A stretch of DNA of 6,348 bases from positions 1 to 6,348 of the forward strand of contig JAEXJU010000193.1 of the NCBI GenBank assembly GCA_023448955.1, written 5' to 3'. Origin of the DNA: Bacteroidota bacterium. GTDB lineage: Bacteria; Bacteroidota; Bacteroidia; Flavobacteriales; Weeksellaceae. Under the pieces are notes generated by a model that made no database searches, had not been told where the DNA came from, and saw nothing but the letters and a program-made list of their open reading frames with translations. This document shows positions 1-4,814 of the stretch, in pieces. The first letter of the stretch is position 1; each line of letters starts with the position of its first letter. A program made the position numbers and the translations under genes.

Positions 1-876
1 GTCTATGAATATCTTCCGAGCTGGTGGCCAAAAATTTCCAAAAAAAATATGATACTTACAGGTGCTGCAGCTGGGCTTTCTGCGGCTTTCAATACACCAT
101 TGGGCGGAATTGTATTTGCAGTGGAAGAATTATCCAAAACACATATCAACTATTTTAAGACGGCACTTTTTACAGCGGTCATTATTGCCGGTCTTACAGC
201 ACAGACTTTAGCCGGATCTTATCTTTATCTTGGTTATCCGAAAACTCAGGGCGTCACACTTTGGATTATGTTTCCGATTATTTTTGTTTCAGGCATAGCA
301 GGCATTCTTAGCAGTCAGCTTTCTGTGGCAATGCTGAAGATTAGTCGGCTTAAGAAAAAACTGAAAACAGATTTTAGCAATATAATATTTCTATTGATAT
401 GCGGGCTTGTTGTCGCAACGATTGCGTACTTCATCAACAGAGATATTTTAGGCTCTGGAAAAGATATAATAGAGCGCGTGCTTTTTACGGAAAATAAAAC
501 AGAAGCCTGGTATGTGCCTGTTCTCAGAATGCTTGGTCCCGCACTGGCTTTTACTTCTGGTGGCGCTGGTGGGATATTTGCACCTGCGCTTTCCACAGGT
601 GCGTCTATAGGAAGTGTTTTTGCAAATGTGATGAATCTATCAGATAATGAAACTAACGTACTCATTCTAGCAGGAATGGTAGCTTTTCTTACCGGAATCA
701 CTCGTGCGCCTTTTACGTCCGCAATTTTAGTTTTGGAAATGACGGATAGACATTCTCTTATTTTTCATTTGATGCTAGCGGGAATGATGTCTTCCATATT
801 TTCTTTGCTTGTTAGCAGACATTCATTATATGAGGAGCTGAAAGTAAATTTCTTGAGGGAAATAAGAAAAAATTAA
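1..876 (+). CDS. ClC-family chloride channel / Cl-/H+ antiporter, C-terminal part (5' end outside window)
   Basis: This is an integral inner-membrane anion channel or anion/proton exchanger. The frame is open from base 1, so the first in-frame ATG (base 49) is internal and 291 residues of the C-terminal part are visible. Family marks are clear: a GAAAGLSAAFNTPLGGI helix at residues 20-36, followed by a Glu pair (42-43) whose second Glu matches the internal proton-pathway Glu203 of E. coli ClC; GIFAP (191-195), the GxFxP selectivity-filter motif; a late RAPFTSAILVLEMT helix; and Tyr277 in HSLYEEL, matching the pore Tyr445 of E. coli ClC. The protein stops 14 residues after this Tyr, so it has no C-terminal CBS domains and is the short, E. 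coli-like form. The GSGIP and GREGP motifs with the external gating Glu lie upstream of the window, so channel versus exchanger, and chloride versus fluoride preference, cannot be settled here. No clear terminator follows. Confidence 0.93.
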   Translation, partial: VYEYLPSWWPKISKKNMILTGAAAGLSAAFNTPLGGIVFAVEELSKTHINYFKTALFTAVIIAGLTAQTLAGSYLYLGYPKTQGVTLWIMFPIIFVSGIAGILSSQLSVAMLKISRLKKKLKTDFSNIIFLLICGLVVATIAYFINRDILGSGKDIIERVLFTENKTEAWYVPVLRMLGPALAFTSGGAGGIFAPALSTGASIGSVFANVMNLSDNETNVLILAGMVAFLTGITRAPFTSAILVLEMTDRHSLIFHLMLAGMMSSIFSLLVSRHSLYEELKVNFLREIRKN

Positions 877-1063
877 GTATAAATATTTATTGATCGAATT
901 TTCATATTACTTATTGTTATTTAATTGTAGATTGTTTTAGATAACTAATTAATATTTTTCAATCATTACAGATATTCTATTTAGAATTATTACATTTTGC
1001 AAATTAAATTTGTTTATTTCAGAATTATTTCGTTAAATTTGAGAGAATTTAAAAAAATAATTT
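877..1063. other. AT-rich intergenic region between the ClC gene and the T9SS cargo gene
   Basis: This 187-bp gap is very AT-rich. I found no convincing coding frame, RNA gene or rho-independent hairpin for the upstream gene. Its right end holds the promoter listed separately; a second perfect TAnnTTTG match (TAAATTTG, 1005-1012) has no TTG at proper spacing. Confidence 0.6.
1010..1041 (+). promoter_or_regulatory. Putative Bacteroidota-type promoter of the T9SS cargo gene
   Basis: TTG at 1010-1012 is followed after 21 bp by TAAATTTG at 1034-1041, a perfect match to the Bacteroidota -7 consensus TAnnTTTG. A start a few bases after 1041 would give a leader of roughly 15-20 nt before the ATG at 1064, A-rich and without a Shine-Dalgarno motif, as is usual in this phylum. 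In AT-rich DNA such matches also arise by chance. Confidence 0.5.
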
Positions 1064-2656
1064 ATGAGAAAAATTTTACTCAATGCTGCTTTATTAGCAT
1101 TACCAACTTTAGGTTTTAGTCAAATTTTCCAGGAAAATTTTGATGGAACAGGTCCGGGATTTAGTGCCTGGACGTTAATAGACGTAGATGGACAAACACA
1201 CAATGCTGGTGTATCAGATTTTGATGCAGGAGCTTGGATCAGAAAAGACAGAGGTGGTGCCACACCTAATTATGGAGGACCAGATGGCAATTATGCTGCA
1301 ATGAGTTCTTCCTGGTATGATCCAACCGGAACATCGAACGACTGGTTAATAAGTCCTCAAATAACATTACCTTCTACTATTGCCGTTCTTAAATGGGATG
1401 CAAAAGCTCAGGATGTAGATTATCCTGATGGATATAAGGTTATGCTATCAACAAATGGCGGAAACACAGTTGCAGACTTTACAGTTCAGTTATACTCCAC
1501 AACTGGTGAAAGTAGTACCTGGATTAGCAGAGAAGTTTCTTTGGCTGCTTATGTTGGGCAAACTGTAAGAGTTGCCTTTGTAAATAACAGTAATGACAAA
1601 TATGTTTTACTTGTTGATAATATCAAAGTTGAAAATGCTCCGACTACACCACCTAGTTGCCCTTCTATAACAGCGCCTACAAATGGTGCTACAAATGTGG
1701 TATCTACCAGCCCTGTAACTTTAAGCTGGTCCGCAGCATCTGGTGCAACAAGTTATGATGTGTATCTGGGAACTAATCCTAACCCAACAACATTGTTAGG
1801 TAATTATACAACCACTACTACAACCACTACTCTGCTGGGATCTACTACATATTATTGGAAAGTGGTCTCTAAAAATGGAGCGGGTGATTCTACAGGTTGT
1901 ACTGTAAACTCATTTACTACAGCTGCTAATCCGGCATCACCTTATTGTGGTCCATTGGCATACACTTTTACAGTAGAGCCAATAACACTCGTTAATTTTG
2001 CAGGAATCAACAATTCTACTTCAGCATCTACAACAGGTGGATCTGCACACGAATTCTTCCTGGATCAGATTGGCAATGTTACAAGAGGTACAACTTATAC
2101 AATAACTTTGAAAGGGAATTCTGGTGGTAATTATACAAATAACTATATGGTTTTTGTTGATTGGAATCAGGATGGCGATTTTGCAGATACCAATGAAGCT
2201 TATTCTGCAGGAACTATCATTAATTCTACAGGAACAGATACCAAACAGTTAACTTATGACATCACTGTACCTTCGGATGCTGTGGTTGGTAATACCAGAC
2301 TAAGAGTTAAAAAGCTTTTCGGAACGACTAATCTTGCCAATCCTTGTCTTGGTGGTAGCTTCGGACAGGCAGAAGACTATACATTGAATGTAGGCTTGCT
2401 CGCTGTTAATGATATTTCGAAAGCTAATAATATCAAAGCTTATCCGAATCCGGTGAAAGATATTCTTAATCTTGAAGCTGCTGGAAATATAAAGTCTGTA
2501 AAAGTATTTGATACTGCAGGAAAACAAATTATGACAAGAGAACTGAATGAAGCTAAATCTCAAATTGATCTAAGCAAATTAGGAACTGGAGTTTACGTTG
2601 TTACAACCACTTTGGCTGACGGTACTTCTACTTCTACAAAAGTCATCAAAGAATAA
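1064..2656 (+). CDS. Secreted multidomain protein: choice-of-anchor J / cleaved-adhesin, FN3-like, GEVED and T9SS type A sorting domains
   Basis: This is a 530-residue protein exported by Sec and then by the type IX secretion system to the cell surface or medium. Residues 1-19 form a signal peptide (MRK, hydrophobic core, then GFS before Q20, a common cleavage context in this phylum). Residues about 21-190 resemble the choice-of-anchor J / cleaved-adhesin jelly roll (NDWLISPQI, YVGQTVRVAF, VDNIKVE). Residues about 199-286 are FN3-like (TLSWSAASGATSYDVYLG, TTYYWKVVSKNGAGDSTGC). Residues about 295-443 fit a GEVED domain (FVDWNQDGDFADTNEAY and the closing FGQAEDYTLNV). Residues about 458-530 are the T9SS type A sorting domain (AYPNPVKDILNL, VFDTAGKQI, LGTGVYVVTT, final KVIKE). 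No catalytic domain is visible, so an adhesin or glycan-binding role is an inference only. Thr249-256 is a run of eight Thr made by a 12-bp duplication. The gene appears monocistronic, between its own promoter and terminator. Confidence 0.93.
   Translation: MRKILLNAALLALPTLGFSQIFQENFDGTGPGFSAWTLIDVDGQTHNAGVSDFDAGAWIRKDRGGATPNYGGPDGNYAAMSSSWYDPTGTSNDWLISPQITLPSTIAVLKWDAKAQDVDYPDGYKVMLSTNGGNTVADFTVQLYSTTGESSTWISREVSLAAYVGQTVRVAFVNNSNDKYVLLVDNIKVENAPTTPPSCPSITAPTNGATNVVSTSPVTLSWSAASGATSYDVYLGTNPNPTTLLGNYTTTTTTTTLLGSTTYYWKVVSKNGAGDSTGCTVNSFTTAANPASPYCGPLAYTFTVEPITLVNFAGINNSTSASTTGGSAHEFFLDQIGNVTRGTTYTITLKGNSGGNYTNNYMVFVDWNQDGDFADTNEAYSAGTIINSTGTDTKQLTYDITVPSDAVVGNTRLRVKKLFGTTNLANPCLGGSFGQAEDYTLNVGLLAVNDISKANNIKAYPNPVKDILNLEAAGNIKSVKVFDTAGKQIMTRELNEAKSQIDLSKLGTGVYVVTTTLADGTSTSTKVIKE
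1808..1831 (+). repeat. Perfect 12-bp tandem duplication encoding a Thr8 run
   Basis: The 12-mer ACAACCACTACT occurs twice in direct tandem (1808-1819 and 1820-1831), in frame, giving Thr249-256 in a strand-connecting part of the FN3-like domain of the secreted protein. Because the unit is a multiple of three, gain or loss of a copy would keep the frame. Confidence 0.9.
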
Positions 2657-2678
2657 TTATTAATTAATAATTAAGCTT

Positions 2679-2704
2679 AATCCCGCTAATTGGCGGGATT
2701 TTTT
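2679..2704 (+). terminator. Rho-independent terminator of the T9SS cargo gene
   Basis: AATCCCGC (2679-2686) pairs with GCGGGATT (2693-2700) as a perfect 8-bp stem around a 6-nt loop, and a run of six T covers 2699-2704. It begins 22 bp after the stop codon and separates this gene from the ribosomal protein promoter just downstream. Confidence 0.9.
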
Positions 2705-2715
2705 ATGAAAAATAT

Positions 2716-2744
2716 TTGTAGTTCGGAAAAAAGTTGTACTTTTG
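2716..2744 (+). promoter_or_regulatory. Strong Bacteroidota-type promoter of the rpsF-rpsR-rplI cluster
   Basis: TTG (2716-2718), an 18-bp spacer and TACTTTTG (2737-2744) match the Bacteroidota vegetative promoter consensus at every defined position. The predicted start, near 2748-2751, leaves a leader of about 30 nt that is almost pure A/T before the ATG at 2779. The -7 box is framed by AGTTG (2732-2736) and CAACT (2745-2749), a 5-bp inverted repeat. Confidence 0.75.
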
Positions 2745-2778
2745 CAACTCGAATTTTTAATTAAAATTAATTAACATT

Positions 2779-3120
2779 ATGAACAATTACGAAACTGTTT
2801 TCATTTTAACTCCCGTTCTATCTGATGCTCAGGTGGAGGAAGCAGTGAAAAAATTTGAAGATCTATTGACTTCAAACAATTGCGAAATCGTTGCCAAAGA
2901 AAATTGGGGACTTAAAAAATTGGCTTATCCAATCCAGTTGAAAAAGAATGGTTTTTATACCTTGATCGAATTCAAAGGAGAAGGAACTGTAGTTGCAGAT
3001 CTAGAAACTGCTTTCAAACGTGATGAGAGAGTGATCCGTTACCTAACGACTAAACTTGACAAACACGCTTTAGACTATGCAGTAACAAGAAGAAGCAAAC
3101 TAAAATCTGCGAAAGCTTAA
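2779..3120 (+). CDS. rpsF: 30S ribosomal protein S6
   Basis: S6 is a 30S subunit protein of the platform that binds 16S rRNA together with S18. The 113-residue product has the family pattern: the first strand NNYETVFILTP, a helix with VEEAVKKFEDLL, the central WGLKKLAYPIQLKKNGFYTLIEF (listed here as two joined strands, residues about 43-65), and the RDERVIRYLTTKL strand near residues 81-93. The C-terminal tail is basic. Length lies within the usual range of about 95-135 residues. It is the first gene of an S6-S18-L9 cluster, with rpsR 28 bp downstream. The start has no Shine-Dalgarno sequence, only an A/T-rich leader. The S6:S18 autoregulatory leader known from other bacteria is not evident. 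Confidence 0.97.
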   Translation: MNNYETVFILTPVLSDAQVEEAVKKFEDLLTSNNCEIVAKENWGLKKLAYPIQLKKNGFYTLIEFKGEGTVVADLETAFKRDERVIRYLTTKLDKHALDYAVTRRSKLKSAKA

Positions 3121-3148
3121 TTCATTAATCCTTTAAAAATTTAAAACA

Positions 3149-3451
3149 ATGGCAATAGACGATATGGCAAAACAAGCCTCTGCCGGGGGCGAATCGGAAG
3201 TAAAATTTCTTACTCCACTTGATATCAACACTAAATCTGAAAAGAAATACTGTAGATTCAAAAAATTTGGAATCAAGCACGTAGATTATAAAGATGCTGA
3301 CTTCCTTCTTCAGTTTGTAAATGAACAAGGTAAAATCTTACCAAGAAGATATACAGGAACTTCTCTTAAATACCAAAGAAAAGTGTCTGCAGCTATCAAA
3401 AGAGCAAGACATCTTGCTTTGATGCCTTACGTTGCAGATCTTTTGAAATAA
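3149..3451 (+). CDS. rpsR: 30S ribosomal protein S18
   Basis: S18 is the partner of S6 on the 30S platform. The core, residues about 32-100, is unmistakable: KKYCRFKKFGIKHVDYKD, then ILPRRYTGTSLKYQRKVSAAIKRARHLALMPY. At 100 residues it is longer than the 75-residue E. coli protein. The extra length is a roughly 25-residue, low-complexity N-terminal extension (Ala, Gly, Ser, acidic) before the conserved FLTPLDI. The ATG at 3149 is preferred: it lies 28 bp after rpsF and is preceded by an A-rich stretch. An internal ATG (3164) would remove only five residues. The gene is very likely co-transcribed with rpsF. Unlike E. coli (priB) and Firmicutes (ssb), nothing lies between the two genes. Confidence 0.97.
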   Translation: MAIDDMAKQASAGGESEVKFLTPLDINTKSEKKYCRFKKFGIKHVDYKDADFLLQFVNEQGKILPRRYTGTSLKYQRKVSAAIKRARHLALMPYVADLLK

Positions 3452-3464
3452 GAACAAAAAAAAT

Positions 3465-3492
3465 AAAAGAAGTAGGTTTGCCTGCTTCTTTT
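3465..3492 (+). terminator. Stem-loop after rpsR: weak terminator, attenuator or mRNA-end element
   Basis: Bases 3465-3476 pair with 3481-3492 as a 12-bp stem with one T-G wobble and a TTTG loop. The base of the stem is A-T rich. After the last stem C there are only four T before GTTGCTG, so the U-tract is short. It could partly end transcription after rpsR, or mark a processed 3' end. It would lower L9 output relative to S6/S18 unless rplI has its own promoter, which I could not identify. Confidence 0.55.
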
Positions 3493-3526
3493 GTTGCTGA
3501 ATAAATAATTTAATTCTAACGATTTA

Positions 3527-3557
3527 GATAAGAGATAAAAGATAAAAGATAAGAGAT
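3527..3557 (+). repeat. Heptad tandem array 1 (GATAARA x4)
   Basis: Four in-phase 7-bp units follow one another without gaps: GATAAGA (3527), GATAAAA (3534), GATAAAA (3541), GATAAGA (3548), then a partial GAT (3555). It lies between the post-rpsR stem-loop and a second heptad array, entirely in noncoding DNA upstream of rplI. Confidence 0.9.
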
Positions 3558-3565
3558 TTTTAAAG

Positions 3566-3600
3566 TCTTGATTCTTGTTTCTTTGTTCTTGGCTCTAAAA
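3566..3600 (+). repeat. Heptad tandem array 2 (TCTTGNT-like, x4 plus a degenerate unit)
   Basis: In-phase 7-bp units read TCTTGAT (3566), TCTTGTT (3573), TCTTTGT (3580), TCTTGGC (3587) and a degenerate TCTAAAA (3594). On the minus strand each full unit ends in AAGA (nnnAAGA), the same core seen in units of array 1. The two arrays are therefore inverted with respect to each other, separated by only 8 bp after the partial GAT, and end 18 bp before the rplI start. Confidence 0.85.
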
Positions 3601-3618
3601 CTAAAACGGACAACAACA

Positions 3619-4119
3619 ATGGAAATTATCCTTAAAAAAGATGTAGAAAACTTAGGACTTGAGTTTGATACTGTAAACGTAAAACCAGGTTATGCAAGAA
3701 ACTTCTTGATTCCTCAAGGTTTTGCACTATTGGCAACTCCAAAGAACAAAGCTCAATTGGAAGCTACTTTGGAATCCAGAAAAGAAGAAGAAGCTAAATT
3801 GGTTGCTGCTGCAAATGGCGTAGTAGATCAATTAAAGAAAACTTCTATCACTATTCCTGCAAAAGTTGGTACTGGCGATAAATTGTTCGGTTCTATCAAC
3901 AATGCTGACCTTGCTGCTGCTTTAGCAAAAGCTGGTGTAGTAGTTGATAAAAAATACATCAAAATCCCTGGTAACACAATTAAAAGAACAGGTAAATTCT
4001 CTGCAGTTGTTAGACTTCACAGAAATGTTGAGTACAACTATGAGTTCGATATCGTTTCTGATGCTCCGGTTGAAGCTCCTGCTAAGAAAGAGGAAGCTCC
4101 TAAAACTGAAGAAGCTTAA
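3619..4119 (+). CDS. rplI: 50S ribosomal protein L9
   Basis: L9 is a two-domain 50S protein that binds 23S rRNA near the L1 stalk. The N-terminal domain carries the signature VKPGYARNFLIPQGFALLAT (residues 21-40). A long charged helix (about 41-75) links it to the C-terminal domain, which ends near residue 147. The ATG at 3619 is preferred because MEIILKKDVENLG is the normal family start. The frame also opens at a TTG (3568), but those 17 extra residues come from the heptad array and match nothing in L9. The product is 166 residues against about 148 in E. coli. The surplus is a Glu/Lys/Ala/Pro tail (DAPVEAPAKKEEAPKTEEA). At position 16 a Phe replaces the usual Gly/Asn of the family signature. 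A strong terminator follows. Confidence 0.97.
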   Translation: MEIILKKDVENLGLEFDTVNVKPGYARNFLIPQGFALLATPKNKAQLEATLESRKEEEAKLVAAANGVVDQLKKTSITIPAKVGTGDKLFGSINNADLAAALAKAGVVVDKKYIKIPGNTIKRTGKFSAVVRLHRNVEYNYEFDIVSDAPVEAPAKKEEAPKTEEA

Positions 4120-4137
4120 GATAACAAGATACTTCAT

Positions 4138-4169
4138 AAAAAAACCACTTCGATTGAAGTGGTTTTTTT
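4138..4169. terminator. Bidirectional rho-independent terminator between rplI and the convergent thioredoxin-like gene
   Basis: Bases 4138-4151 pair with 4156-4169 as a perfect 14-bp stem around a GATT loop, core ACCACTTC/GAAGTGGT. The left arm begins with seven A and the right arm ends with seven T, so each strand has a U-tract after the hairpin. It sits in the 62 bp between two convergent stop codons and can serve both genes. Confidence 0.92.
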
Positions 4170-4181
4170 GTGTCAAATATT

Positions 4182-4727
4182 TTATTTTTTGGGCTTCCAG
4201 GCTGTAAAGAAATCTTTTACTTTTTCTAAACTATAACCATTTCCATCTTCCAAAACTCCGCTGTCTTGTGTATGAATTTGATTGCCATTTTCATCGAGAA
4301 CTATAAAAACAGGATAACCGAATTTATCTCCAGGATTGCCATAAGTTGCAAAGACTTTTTCGTTTTTATTCTCCGGTGACCAGTTCAGATGATAATACAC
4401 ATAGTTGTCATCAACTATTTTCTTCAGTTCGGGTGTTTTCTGAACGTAATCATTGAATCTTAAACACCATATACACCAATTACCGCCTGCTTGGATCATA
4501 ACATTTTTATGTTCTTTTTTAGCTTGATTTATAGCTTTCTTTATATCCAAAGCAGCATTGGCTTCTGGATGATATGGTTTTGGTAATTTTGCTTTTTCTT
4601 CTGCAGCAGCTTTCTTTTTAGCTTCAATTTGCTCTTTAGACAAAGAGTTTTCAACGGATTGTGAACTGTAGAAAGATAATGTCAATAAGCTTGCAATAAA
4701 AACCAATTTATGAACTGTTTTTTTCAT
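4182..4727 (-). CDS. Exported thioredoxin-like protein with a CIWC motif
   Basis: This is a 181-residue protein predicted to be exported and to have a thioredoxin fold. Residues 1-22 form a signal peptide (MKK, hydrophobic stretch, SFYSS before Q23); there is no lipobox Cys. Residues about 31-50 are a Lys/Ala/Glu-rich helical segment. The thioredoxin-like domain starts near residue 55: NVMIQAGGNWCIWCLRFND holds the CXXC motif (Cys85, Cys88), YGNPGDKFGYPVFIVLDENG holds the cis-Pro (Pro139), and the domain ends with a helix at SLEKVKDFF. GNWCIWC differs from the WCGPC of thioredoxin and fits thioredoxin_7/DUF255-type domains. A role as periplasmic thiol reductase or disulfide handling protein is plausible, but the substrate is unknown. 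It is transcribed alone, convergent to rplI and divergent from the acyltransferase gene. Confidence 0.88.
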   Translation of the reverse strand: MKKTVHKLVFIASLLTLSFYSSQSVENSLSKEQIEAKKKAAAEEKAKLPKPYHPEANAALDIKKAINQAKKEHKNVMIQAGGNWCIWCLRFNDYVQKTPELKKIVDDNYVYYHLNWSPENKNEKVFATYGNPGDKFGYPVFIVLDENGNQIHTQDSGVLEDGNGYSLEKVKDFFTAWKPKK

Positions 4728-4767
4728 TTTATCTTAAAAGTTGATTGTATTTAGCCTCGAAGATAAA

Positions 4768-4801
4768 CAAAAATCTAGCCATTTTTCAGTATATTTGCCA
4801 A
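4768..4801 (-). promoter_or_regulatory. Possible promoter of the thioredoxin-like gene
   Basis: Read on the minus strand, TTG (complement of 4799-4801) is followed after 23 bp by GATTTTTG (complement of 4768-4775), which matches five of six defined positions of TAnnTTTG. A start near 4761-4764 would give a leader of about 35 nt. The match is imperfect, and the site overlaps the divergent promoter of the acyltransferase gene. Confidence 0.3.
4790..4797 (+). promoter_or_regulatory. Possible -7 element of the acyltransferase-glycosyltransferase operon
   Basis: TATATTTG matches TAnnTTTG perfectly, but there is no TTG at the right distance upstream. A start near 4801-4804 would leave only about 11-14 nt before the proposed TTG start codon at 4815. 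Confidence 0.4.
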
Positions 4802-4814
4802 TATTCATTATACA

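Noticed and set aside
49..51. ATG as start of the ClC gene
   Set aside because: The frame continues to the left edge without a stop, and a start here would remove the first half of the transporter, including the selectivity and gating motifs.
315..701. 128-residue open frame on the minus strand
   Set aside because: It lies wholly inside the ClC coding sequence and its translation shows no family motif.
1005..1012. Second TAnnTTTG match upstream of the T9SS cargo gene
   Set aside because: There is no TTG 17-23 bp upstream; the downstream match at 1034-1041 has one.
2300..2563. 87-residue minus-strand frame within the T9SS cargo gene
   Set aside because: It is antisense to the conserved GEVED and sorting domains and has no recognisable features.
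3473..3480. TAGGTTTG as an rplI promoter -7 box
   Set aside because: It lies within the stem-loop and the nearest upstream TTG is 27 bp away, outside the usual spacing.
3527..3600. CRISPR-like array
   Set aside because: The repeat units are only 7 bp with no spacers, and no cas gene is in the window.
3568..3618. N-terminal extension of L9 from a TTG start
   Set aside because: The 17 residues derive from the heptad array and the normal L9 N-terminus begins exactly at the ATG at 3619.
3922..4207. Overlapping open frames on both strands at the rplI end
   Set aside because: They run across the rplI coding sequence and its terminator; their Ser/Phe- or Lys/Leu-rich translations look like frame shadows.
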